NCBI RefSeq assembly: GCF_001697225.1
Contig: NZ_CP014671.1
Span: 1,798,001-1,862,000 of the forward strand
DNA from: Immundisolibacter cernigliae
GTDB lineage: Bacteria > Pseudomonadota > Gammaproteobacteria > Immundisolibacterales > Immundisolibacteraceae
Direction of reading: 5' to 3'
DNA: 64,000 nucleotides
Below, piece after piece: positions 19,942 to 28,229 of this stretch. The position numbers and the translations under genes are program-made. The notes under the pieces were generated by a model. It was not told the origin of the DNA. It worked only from the letters and a program-made list of their open reading frames with translations, and did no database searches. Positions within the stretch are counted from its first letter, which is position 1, and each line of letters opens with the position of its first letter.

Positions 19942-20832
19942 ATGCAGCTTGGATTCGTCGGCGTCGGCACCATGGGCGCGCCCATCGTCGGTCATCTGGT
20001 GGCCGCCGGGCACACGGTCAAGGCCTTCGACCTGTCGGCCGACGCGCTGGCCAAGGCGCAGGCAGCCGGCGCGCAGGCGGCAGGCTCGGTCGGCGAGGCC
20101 GCCGCCGGGGCACAGGCGGTGTTCGTCGCCGTCTCCAATCAGGACGTGCTGGGTGAAGTGCTGCGACAGCCAGGGGGCATATTCGAGTGCGCCGCGCCGG
20201 GTGCGATCGTGGTCGATCTTGGCACCACCGCGCCGCCGCGTTGCCGCGCCTTCGCCGCCGAGGCACGCGCGCGGGGCATGGATTACGTGGACGCCCCGCT
20301 GAGCGGCTCCACGCCGTGGGCGCAGGCCGGCTCGCTGGCCGTCATGGTCGGCGCCGAGCAGGCCGCCTGGGACACCGTGCTGCCGCTGCTGCAGACCTTC
20401 GGCGGCAGCATTTTTCATCTGGGCCCGGTCGGCAGCGGCCAGACCGCCAAGCTGTGCCACCAGCTGGCCTTCATGGGCACGCTGCTGGGCCTGAGCGAAG
20501 CCGTGGTGCTGGGCGAGCGCTGCGGCATCGACGGCGTCAAGCTCATGGACGTGCTGGGCGCCTGCGTGTCACCGCGCCACGTGATCGATTTTTTCAAACC
20601 CCGGCTGGCCGCCCGCCCGCTGGGCGAGGGGCCGACCGGCCTTGGCATCTTCTACAAGGATCTGAAGGCCGTGCAGGAACTGTCGCAGCAGGATGCCGGC
20701 ATCACGCTGCCGCTGGGCGAGGCGCTGCTCGGCCTGTTCCAGCAAGCGATGGACGCCGGCTACCGCAATTTCGATCCGTTCGGCCTGAGCGAGCTGATCG
20801 ACCGCGGCGTGATCAGGCCCCGCGCAGGCTGA
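19942..20832 (+). CDS. 3-hydroxyisobutyrate dehydrogenase-family oxidoreductase
   Basis: 296 residues. N-terminal Rossmann motif GFVGVGTMGAPIV, substrate-binding DAPLSGSTPWAQ near residue 118, and the catalytic-lysine segment GSGQTAKLCHQ near residue 168 place it in the beta-hydroxyacid dehydrogenase family (3-hydroxyisobutyrate, tartronate semialdehyde and relatives). The substrate cannot be named. As last gene of the dioxygenase operon, 28 bases after the binding-fold gene, it may handle a ring-derived hydroxyacid or diol. GGAG lies upstream of ATG 19942. Confidence 0.85.
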   Translation: MQLGFVGVGTMGAPIVGHLVAAGHTVKAFDLSADALAKAQAAGAQAAGSVGEAAAGAQAVFVAVSNQDVLGEVLRQPGGIFECAAPGAIVVDLGTTAPPRCRAFAAEARARGMDYVDAPLSGSTPWAQAGSLAVMVGAEQAAWDTVLPLLQTFGGSIFHLGPVGSGQTAKLCHQLAFMGTLLGLSEAVVLGERCGIDGVKLMDVLGACVSPRHVIDFFKPRLAARPLGEGPTGLGIFYKDLKAVQELSQQDAGITLPLGEALLGLFQQAMDAGYRNFDPFGLSELIDRGVIRPRAG

Positions 20833-20874
20833 AAGCAGCGCTTGCTCGACCGGGCCGCGCCGGTCAGTGGTCGG

Positions 20875-21971
<1,097 letters not shown>

Positions 21972-22346
21972 TCAGTCGTTGGTGAAGGCATTGCGCAGCC
22001 AGTCCAGGTGCCCGCCATCGACCGCGCCGGTGATGCTGACGATGTCGAAACGGCACGGCGGCGGCGTGCGCTGGTCCAGGCTCTGCAGATAGTGCTGGGC
22101 GGCCAACAGTATGCGGCGGCGTTTGGCCGGGGTGACCGATTCGGCGGCAGTCCCGAAAGCGGCGCTGCGCCGACTGCGCACTTCCACGAACACCAGCTCT
22201 GCGCCGTGGCGGGCGACCAGATCGATCTCGCCGCCGCCGACGCGGTAATTACGCGTCAGGATCTGCAAACCCTGCGCCGTGAGGTGCGCCGCGGCCCGGT
22301 CTTCGGCCGCCCGTCCGCGCTGCAGATGCGGCGCGCCGGTGCTCAC
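21972..22346 (-). CDS. yraN: YraN/UPF0102 family nuclease-like protein
   Basis: 124 residues. RGRAAEDRAAAHLTAQG followed by NYRVGGGEIDLVARHGAELVFVEVRSR shows the E...D...ExR pattern of the UPF0102 family, which has a Holliday-junction-resolvase-like PD-(D/E)xK fold. Cellular role not established. GTG 22346 overlaps the lpoA stop, and the gene lies between lpoA and the SIS-domain gene, the usual gammaproteobacterial order. Confidence 0.9.
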   Translation of the reverse strand: MSTGAPHLQRGRAAEDRAAAHLTAQGLQILTRNYRVGGGEIDLVARHGAELVFVEVRSRRSAAFGTAAESVTPAKRRRILLAAQHYLQSLDQRTPPPCRFDIVSITGAVDGGHLDWLRNAFTND

Positions 22347-23956
22347 GGCGATCCGCCGGGCATCAGCGGCACCGGCACGCCGCCGCTGAAACGGGCGCAG
22401 GCGAGCACGCGCCTGTGCAGGGTGCCGTCGGCGTCCAGGCCCAAGGCACCGGTCAGGCCCTCGGGCAGGGCATCGACCGTGTGCCCCAGGCGAAGCTCCC
22501 GGCCCACTGCGTAGGCATCGGCGCCCAGTGCCACCAGGCGCGGCGGTTCGCGGTCCAGTTGCGGCCAGGCCTGCCGTGCAGCGGTCAGAAATCCGCCGTC
22601 GCCGGAAAGAGTCTGTCTGTTCAGCGCCCACGGGCTGTCGCAGAACACGACGCTCTGGAGGTCGGCATCGGCCGGCTCCGGACTGCCACTCCATACCTGC
22701 GAGGTGGTCAGCACCGGCAGATCGAACAGGCCCACGTAGGCCAGCTGCGGCACGATCTGGCGGGCGTCGGTAGCGCTCGCGATGACGATCAGCGCCTGCG
22801 GGCCAGGGAGTGTCGGCGCGGCCGCGGACGATACGCCCGGCGCATCCGGCGCGGCCGGCACCGTGGCTGCCAGACGCGCGCCAAACAGGCCGCGCAGGGC
22901 GGCCGCAAAATCGGTGTCGCCAGCGTCGAAGGGAACGGCTCCCGACAGCCGCCCACCCTGCCCGCCCAGGGCCGCGCTGTACAGGTCGCGCAGGCGCCTG
23001 CCCCAGGCATCGTCCACGTACAGCATGGCCACGTCACGATAGCCGGCAGCCGCCAGCCACTGCGCGCCGGCGGCGGCCTCGTCGGCCGGATCCAGCGACA
23101 GGCGGTACAGGTTGACCTGGCCGACGGCCGGTTCGGGATTGTTCAGCGCCAGGGTCGGACGCGGCAGGGGGGCTTTGGCCAGCGTCGCCACCTCGGCCTT
23201 CTGCAGCGGGCCGATGACCGCGGCCGCCCCGTCCGCCAGCGCCTGCCGATAGCTTGTGACCACGTCGTTGCCGCTGGCGTAGAAACGCAACTCGGGCCCG
23301 CTGCCGTCGTGCAGGCGCGCCGCGATGATGCCGGTCGTGATGGCCTGCGCCGCGCTGTCGAGGCTGCCGCCGTACGGCAGCAGCACCGCCAGGAAATCAC
23401 CGCCGGTCAGCGCCGGGCCAGATGTCGGAAAGCTGCCGGGCGGCAGTCGCTGCACGAGCGCATCGCGCTCGGCGGCCAGATCGGCCGGCGGGTGGAGCTC
23501 GAGGGTCGGCGCCAGCGCCGCTGCGGCAGCGACCGGATCACCCCGTCCCAGCGCCAGGCGGGCCAGCAGGAGCTGCTTTTGCGTGATCAGCCCATCGCCC
23601 AGGGGCGCCACGTCGATCTGGCCGAGCAGTGCCTGACTGCTGGTGGTGTCGCCGGCCGCCAGCCACGCAGCGGCGGCGCGCAGTTGATATGCTTCGCGCC
23701 CCGGCGACGGGCGGCTGGCCGCCAAGGCCTGCCAGGCCTGCGCCGCGGCACCATAATCGCCCCGCGCCTCGGCCTCGCGGGCCGGCTGTTCAGGGTCGAC
23801 GGCCACCGGCGCCGGCGGGGGTGCCGGGGTCGGCGGCGGGCTGGCGCAGCCACCGCCGACTACCAGCAGCAACGCGGCGGCCGCAAGCTTCAGAAGCAGA
23901 ACGTTCAAGGGACGGGCCGACCGGCTCCCGGACACAGGCAATGGAAACCAGGACAT
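22343..23956 (-). CDS. lpoA: LpoA-like penicillin-binding protein activator (outer-membrane lipoprotein)
   Basis: About 537 residues. A basic N-terminus, hydrophobic stretch (NVLLLKLAAAALLLVV) and GGGC resemble a lipoprotein signal with Cys at about residue 37, although the lipobox is weak. A helical repeat region of about 150 residues is followed by a periplasmic-binding type 1 fold, as in LpoA. It should activate PBP1A from the outer membrane. ATG 23956 overlaps the divergent rsmI start by 16 bases and has no clear ribosome-binding site; GTG 23935 would avoid the overlap and keep the signal. Confidence 0.87.
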   Translation of the reverse strand: MSWFPLPVSGSRSARPLNVLLLKLAAAALLLVVGGGCASPPPTPAPPPAPVAVDPEQPAREAEARGDYGAAAQAWQALAASRPSPGREAYQLRAAAAWLAAGDTTSSQALLGQIDVAPLGDGLITQKQLLLARLALGRGDPVAAAAALAPTLELHPPADLAAERDALVQRLPPGSFPTSGPALTGGDFLAVLLPYGGSLDSAAQAITTGIIAARLHDGSGPELRFYASGNDVVTSYRQALADGAAAVIGPLQKAEVATLAKAPLPRPTLALNNPEPAVGQVNLYRLSLDPADEAAAGAQWLAAAGYRDVAMLYVDDAWGRRLRDLYSAALGGQGGRLSGAVPFDAGDTDFAAALRGLFGARLAATVPAAPDAPGVSSAAAPTLPGPQALIVIASATDARQIVPQLAYVGLFDLPVLTTSQVWSGSPEPADADLQSVVFCDSPWALNRQTLSGDGGFLTAARQAWPQLDREPPRLVALGADAYAVGRELRLGHTVDALPEGLTGALGLDADGTLHRRVLACARFSGGVPVPLMPGGSP

Positions 23957-24897
23957 GTGGCGGCCGATTGTACGTGGTGGCCACACCGCTCGGAAATCTG
24001 GCCGATCTGAGCCCGCGCGCGGCGCAAACCCTGGCGGCGGTGGCGGTCATTGCTGCCGAGGACACCCGCCACAGCCGGCCGCTGCTGAATCATTACGGCA
24101 TCCGCACGCCGCTGCTGGCGCTGCACGAGCACAACGAGGCGGCGCAGACCGGCCGCCTGATCGAGCGTCTGCGACAGGGCGAAGACGTGGCTCTGATCAG
24201 CGATGCCGGCACGCCGGCCATCAGCGACCCCGGCCAGCGTCTGGTGGCCGCGGCGCATGCGGCGGGCGTCAGTGTGGTGCCGCTGCCCGGACCCTGCGCC
24301 GCCGTGGCGGCGCTCAGTGCCAGCGGCCTGCCGTCGGTGCGCTTCGCCTTCGAAGGCTTTTTGCCGGCGCGCGCGGCGGCCCGGCAGGCGGCGCTGGCGG
24401 CGCTCGTGGAGGAACCGCGCACGCTCATCTTTTATGAAGCGCCGCATCGCCTGCTGGCCCTGCTGGATGACATGGCTGCCGTATTCGGCGATCGCCCGGT
24501 GGCGCTGGCCAAGGAATTGACCAAGATCCACGAGGCGGTGATCAGCGGCGATGCCGAGAGCCTGAAAGCCTGGCTGCGGGCCGAGCCGGGGCGCGAGCGG
24601 GGCGAGTTCGTGCTGGTCGTGCAGGGCGCGCCCGAGCGCCCACAGGCCACCGACGACATCGACGCGCTGCTGGGCCGGCTGCTGGCCGTGCTGCCGCTCA
24701 AGCAGGCCGTGACCGCCGCGGTGGCGGTGAGCGAGGCGCCGCGCAACCGGGTCTACCGGCGTGCGCTCGCCTTGCAGGCAGCGCCGGCGCAGCCCACACT
24801 TGCGCCCGCGGGGAGCCGGACAGGCAATCGCGCCCCCTTGGATGAAGTCCACGGGGGCGAGGAAAGTCCGGGCTCCACAGGACGGGGTGCCAGGTAA
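23941..24897 (+). CDS. rsmI: 16S rRNA C1402 ribose 2'-O-methyltransferase RsmI
   Basis: 318 residues; E. coli RsmI has 286. Tetrapyrrole-methylase fold with YVVATPLGNLAD at the start, EDTRHS, LISDAGTPAISDPG and PLPGPCAAVAALSASGL. Uses S-adenosylmethionine to methylate C1402 in the ribosomal P site. The family's usual end (RNRVYRRALAL) falls near 24777. The frame continues about 40 residues and stops only at 24897, 90 bases inside the RNase P RNA gene, so the tail is unlikely to be conserved. Confidence 0.93.
   Translation: METRTCGGRLYVVATPLGNLADLSPRAAQTLAAVAVIAAEDTRHSRPLLNHYGIRTPLLALHEHNEAAQTGRLIERLRQGEDVALISDAGTPAISDPGQRLVAAAHAAGVSVVPLPGPCAAVAALSASGLPSVRFAFEGFLPARAAARQAALAALVEEPRTLIFYEAPHRLLALLDDMAAVFGDRPVALAKELTKIHEAVISGDAESLKAWLRAEPGRERGEFVLVVQGAPERPQATDDIDALLGRLLAVLPLKQAVTAAVAVSEAPRNRVYRRALALQAAPAQPTLAPAGSRTGNRAPLDEVHGGEESPGSTGRGAR
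24772..24800 (+). promoter_or_regulatory. Candidate rnpB promoter inside the rsmI coding region
   Basis: TTGCAG (24772-24777) and CACACT (24795-24800), 17 bases apart. Initiation 7-8 bases downstream coincides with the first base of RNase P helix P1 at 24808. Confidence 0.55.
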
Positions 24898-25190
24898 CGC
24901 CTGGGGGGCGCAAGCCTACGGAAAGTGCCACAGAAAACACACCGCCGATGGCGTCGCAAGGCGCACAGGCAAGGTTGAAAAGGTGCGGTAAGAGCGCACC
25001 GCGCGGCTGGTAACAGACGTGGCAGGGTAAACCCCACCCGGAGCAAGACCAAATAGGGGGACGGTTGGCCGAAAGGTCACGACGCGTGGTCCGCGCGGTC
25101 CCCGGGTAGGTCGCTAGAGGCGGTCGGTGACGGCCGTCGCAGACGAATGATTGCCCTCGACAGAACCCGGCTTATCGGCCGGCTCCCCGC
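24808..25190 (+). ncRNA. rnpB: RNase P RNA (type A)
   Basis: About 383 nt. The ends form a perfect 12-bp P1 helix: GCGGGGAGCCGG (24808-24819) with CCGGCTCCCCGC (25179-25190). The conserved core is plain: GAGGAAAGTCCGGGCTCC at 24858-24875, the CRIV segment near ACAGA, GGTAAACCCC around 25027, and GACAGAACCCGGCTTATC near the 3' end (25159-25176). It is the catalytic subunit that matures tRNA 5' ends with protein RnpA. Location between rsmI and mraZ is as in Pseudomonas. No U-tract terminator is visible after P1. Confidence 0.97.
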
Positions 25191-25210
25191 CTGAATTCTT
25201 GTCGGCCCGG

Positions 25211-26350
25211 TCAGAACCCCTGAAAGCGCAGCTTCAGGTCGGTCACGTTGGTGGCGTTGCCCAGCGCCGTGTCCTGGCTGATGTGACCGGCCTCGGCCAG
25301 GTCGTACAGGTAGTCGTCGAAGGAGATCATGCCGTGCTGGCGGCCGGTCTTGATGACCTCGATGATGTCCGACTGGCGCTGCGGGTCCTCGATCATGTCG
25401 GCGATGGTCGGCGTGACCACCATCACCTCGAAGGCTGCCACGCGACTGCTGCCATCGGCCCGCGGCAGCAGCCGCTGGCTGATCACGCCGCGCAGGTTGG
25501 CGGCGATGGCCTTGCGCTGGGTGTCCTGCTCCTCGGGCGGGAAGTACGACACCAGGCGGCTGATGGCGTCGTAGCAATTGGGCGCGTGCAGGGTCGACAG
25601 CACCAGATGGCCGGTTTCGCTGGCGCGCACGGCGGTGGTGATGGTCTCGGCGTCGCGCAGCTCGCCGATGAAGATCACGTCCGGATCCTGGCGCAGGGCG
25701 GCGCGCATGGCGCTGCCGAAATCCGGCGTGTCGATACCCACCTCGCGCTGGTTGACGACCGACAGCTTGTCCTTGAACAGGTACTCGATCGGATCCTCGA
25801 TGGTGACGATGTGGCGGCGATCGCGAAGGTTGATCATCTCGATCAGCGCCGCCAGGGTGGTCGACTTGCCGGAGCCGGTGGCGCCGGTCACCAGCACCAT
25901 GCCGCGCTTTAGCTGGCTGAACATCTCGATCGTCGGCGGCAGGTTCAGGTCCGCCGGGGTGGGGATCTGCATCGTGATTGTCCGCAGGGACATGGCGATG
26001 GTGCCGCGCTGGCGATAGATGTTGGCGCGCACCCGGGCGACGCCCGAGAAGCCATGCGACAGGTCCACTTGATGGCGATCGGCGAACACCGCGCTCAGGC
26101 GCTCGTCCAGCAGGGCCTTCGACAGGATGTCCATGTCCTCGCCACTGAGCATGGCCTGGTCGGCCATCGGCTCGAGCTCACCCAGGCGCCGCCAGTACGG
26201 TGGTGCGCCGGACTTGAAGTGCAGATCGGATACCCGCTCGGCCACTGCCAGGGTGACCAGATGACGCAAGTACGCATCCCCGTCACGAGCCGTGAGCGGC
26301 CTGCCGGCAGCGGCATTGGACGGTTCCGGAGCGGTGAATTGGTCGGACAT
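25211..26350 (-). CDS. pilU: PilT/PilU-family twitching-motility ATPase, PilU-like
   Basis: 379 residues. Walker A GATGSGKST at 156-164, Asp-box TIEDPIEYLF, Walker B IFIGELRDAET and His-box TGHLVLSTLHAPNCYDAI are intact. Length and the segment YFPPEEQ match PilU, the PilT-dependent retraction ATPase of type IV pili, rather than PilT. No other pilus gene is near, so it is an isolated copy between rnpB and mraZ. ATG 26350 has GGGAG upstream; a longer frame to 26407 lacks support. PilT itself is an alternative identity. Confidence 0.85.
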   Translation of the reverse strand: MSDQFTAPEPSNAAAGRPLTARDGDAYLRHLVTLAVAERVSDLHFKSGAPPYWRRLGELEPMADQAMLSGEDMDILSKALLDERLSAVFADRHQVDLSHGFSGVARVRANIYRQRGTIAMSLRTITMQIPTPADLNLPPTIEMFSQLKRGMVLVTGATGSGKSTTLAALIEMINLRDRRHIVTIEDPIEYLFKDKLSVVNQREVGIDTPDFGSAMRAALRQDPDVIFIGELRDAETITTAVRASETGHLVLSTLHAPNCYDAISRLVSYFPPEEQDTQRKAIAANLRGVISQRLLPRADGSSRVAAFEVMVVTPTIADMIEDPQRQSDIIEVIKTGRQHGMISFDDYLYDLAEAGHISQDTALGNATNVTDLKLRFQGF

Positions 26351-26462
26351 CGTGTTCGGACTCCCGTAACTGGTATGCAAGGAACGCAGTTTAGCCAAGC
26401 CGGACACAGGCTGCTGTACCGAAGGTCATAAAAAGCCCCGGGGCGATGCGCGAATTCCTGCC

Positions 26463-26492
26463 TTGACAGGCCGTGAGCGCAGTTCCTATAGT
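26463..26492 (+). promoter_or_regulatory. Strong sigma-70 promoter of the dcw cluster
   Basis: A perfect TTGACA (26463-26468) and TATAGT (26487-26492) with an 18-base spacer. Transcription would start near 26499, just before the MraZ boxes and 66 bases before mraZ. Confidence 0.85.
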
Positions 26493-26503
26493 GGCCACTC
26501 AAG

Positions 26504-26539
26504 TGGGGATTAGTGGGTCACTTTGGTTGAAATGTGGGG
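26504..26539 (+). promoter_or_regulatory. MraZ-binding repeats
   Basis: TGGGG (26504), TGGGT (26514), a degenerate TGGTT (26524) and TGGGG (26535) recur about every 10 bases, the TGGGN-N5 pattern bound by MraZ. Lying at the start of the transcript, they should allow MraZ to repress its own operon. Confidence 0.85.
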
Positions 26540-26564
26540 GCTGCACCCATAACCCGAGGGGAGC

Positions 26565-27023
26565 ATGTTTCGCGGTATCACGGCGCTCAATCTGGACGCC
26601 AAGGGTCGGATGGCCATTCCGAGCCGTTACCGTGAGCGCCTGCAAACCGACGCACAAGGCCAACTGATCCTGACCCTCGACCACCGCGGCCAGTGCCTGC
26701 TGCTGTATCCGCTGCCGGTGTGGGAAGCGATCGAGCGCGAACTGATCGGCGCCCCCAACCTGCTGGAAGTCGTGGATCAGCTCAAGCACACCCTGATCGG
26801 CCACGCCACCGAGTGCGAGCCGGACGGCCAGGGGCGCATCCTGCTGCCGACGATGCTGCGCGAGCTGGTCGGCATCGATCGCCAGGTGACGCTGGTGGGT
26901 CTTGGCAACAAATTCGAACTGTGGGACGAGCAGGCCTGGGATCAGCGCCGCAAGGGTTGGCTGCGGGCGGCGCAGGACGGTGCTGTGAACCTGCCGGAGC
27001 AGCTCAGCCGGCTGGCGTTTTGA
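26565..27023 (+). CDS. mraZ: Transcriptional regulator MraZ
   Basis: 152 residues, two AbrB-like swapped-hairpin halves: LDAKGRMAIPSRYRERL near residue 10 and DGQGRILLPTMLRELVGI near residue 88, each with the DxxGRhxhP signature. It forms a ring that binds the TGGGN repeats just upstream (26504-26539) and represses the dcw operon. First gene of the cluster; its stop TGA shares one base with the rsmH ATG. Confidence 0.96.
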   Translation: MFRGITALNLDAKGRMAIPSRYRERLQTDAQGQLILTLDHRGQCLLLYPLPVWEAIERELIGAPNLLEVVDQLKHTLIGHATECEPDGQGRILLPTMLRELVGIDRQVTLVGLGNKFELWDEQAWDQRRKGWLRAAQDGAVNLPEQLSRLAF

Positions 27024-27961
27024 TGAGCCATACAGGCGCCGGTACCCACCGGCCGGTCATGCTGGACGAGGTAATGCAGGGCCTGGCAATCCAAACGAGC
27101 GGCTGCTATGTCGACGGCACCTACGGTGGCGGCGGGCATGCGCGCGCGCTGCTGGCGGCGCTGGGACCGAATGGCCGGCTGCTGGCCATCGACAAGGATC
27201 CGGCGGCCGCCGAGCGGGCGCGGGCCGAATTCGCCGGCGATGCGCGCGTCAGCATCCACCACGGCAGCTTTGCACGCCTGGGCGAGTTCGTGGACGCGCA
27301 CGGTCTGCGCGGGCAGATCGCCGGGGTACTGCTGGACCTTGGCATGTCGTCGATCCAGCTTGACGATGCGCAGCGCGGTTTCAGCTTCATGCGCCCCGGG
27401 CCGCTGGACATGCGCATGGACACCAGCCGCGAGCCGACCGCCGCGCAGTGGCTGCAGGACGCCGACCAGGCGCAGATCGAACAGGTCCTGCGCGAATTGG
27501 GCGAGGAGCGCTACGCGCGCCGCATCGCCGCCGCCGTGGTGGCGCGCCGCGCGCAGGCGCCGATCGCCACCACCGACGATCTGGTCAACGTGGTGCGCGG
27601 CGCCATGCCGCGGCGCGAGCAGCACAAGCACTTTGCGACGCGCACCTTCCAGGCGCTGCGCATGGTCGTCAATCACGAGCTGGACGACCTGGCCACCGGT
27701 CTCGATCAGGCGCTGTCGGTGCTGGCGCCCGGCGGGCGGCTGGTGGTGCTGAGCTTCCATTCCCTCGAAGACCGGCCGGTCAAGCAGTTCATGCGCCTGC
27801 ACGCCGGGCGCTTCGAGGGCGCGCACGAACCGCCCGTGCTGCGCCTGGTGCGGGTGCCCAAGAAGGCCGGCGCGGCCGAACTGGCGGTCAATCCGCGCGC
27901 GCGCAGCGCCATCCTGCGCGTGGCCGAGCGCCTGCCCGATCCGGCGCCCGCCCATGATTGA
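27023..27961 (+). CDS. rsmH: 16S rRNA N4-methylcytidine-1402 methyltransferase RsmH
   Basis: 312 residues. HRPVMLDEVMQGL opens the protein, VDGTYGGGGHARALL is the AdoMet-binding motif, and LLDLGMSSIQLDDAQRGFSF plus SFHSLEDRPVKQFM are RsmH signatures. It methylates N4 of C1402 in 16S rRNA; RsmI, encoded 2 kb upstream, adds the 2'-O-methyl to the same nucleotide. Overlaps mraZ by one base and ftsL by 8 bases. Confidence 0.96.
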   Translation: MSHTGAGTHRPVMLDEVMQGLAIQTSGCYVDGTYGGGGHARALLAALGPNGRLLAIDKDPAAAERARAEFAGDARVSIHHGSFARLGEFVDAHGLRGQIAGVLLDLGMSSIQLDDAQRGFSFMRPGPLDMRMDTSREPTAAQWLQDADQAQIEQVLRELGEERYARRIAAAVVARRAQAPIATTDDLVNVVRGAMPRREQHKHFATRTFQALRMVVNHELDDLATGLDQALSVLAPGGRLVVLSFHSLEDRPVKQFMRLHAGRFEGAHEPPVLRLVRVPKKAGAAELAVNPRARSAILRVAERLPDPAPAHD

Positions 27962-28229
27962 GCGCATCGGCCATCTGCTGCTGGCGGCGCTGCTGCTGGT
28001 CTGCTTCGCCTGCGCGCTGGGGGTGGTGCATATCAAGTACCGCGAACGCCGCCTGGTGACCGAGCTGAGCGAGCTGCGCGAGAGCCGTGACCGTCTCGAC
28101 AGCGAGTGGAGCCGCCTGCTGCTGGAAGAGGCCACGTTGACCACGCATGCGCGGGTCGAGGGCAAGGCGCGCGACGAGCTGGGCATGGTCCTGCCGCAGC
28201 CGCAGGAAATGGCGCAGGTGCGACGATGA
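27954..28229 (+). CDS. ftsL: Cell division protein FtsL
   Basis: 91 residues: short N-terminus, one membrane helix (about residues 7-26, LLLAALLLVCFACALGVV), then a periplasmic leucine-zipper-like coiled coil (LVTELSELRESRDRLDSEWSRLLLEE). The family forms a divisome complex with FtsB and FtsQ that activates FtsWI. Position between rsmH and ftsI, with overlaps on both sides, fixes the identity despite low sequence conservation. Confidence 0.92.
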   Translation: MIERIGHLLLAALLLVCFACALGVVHIKYRERRLVTELSELRESRDRLDSEWSRLLLEEATLTTHARVEGKARDELGMVLPQPQEMAQVRR

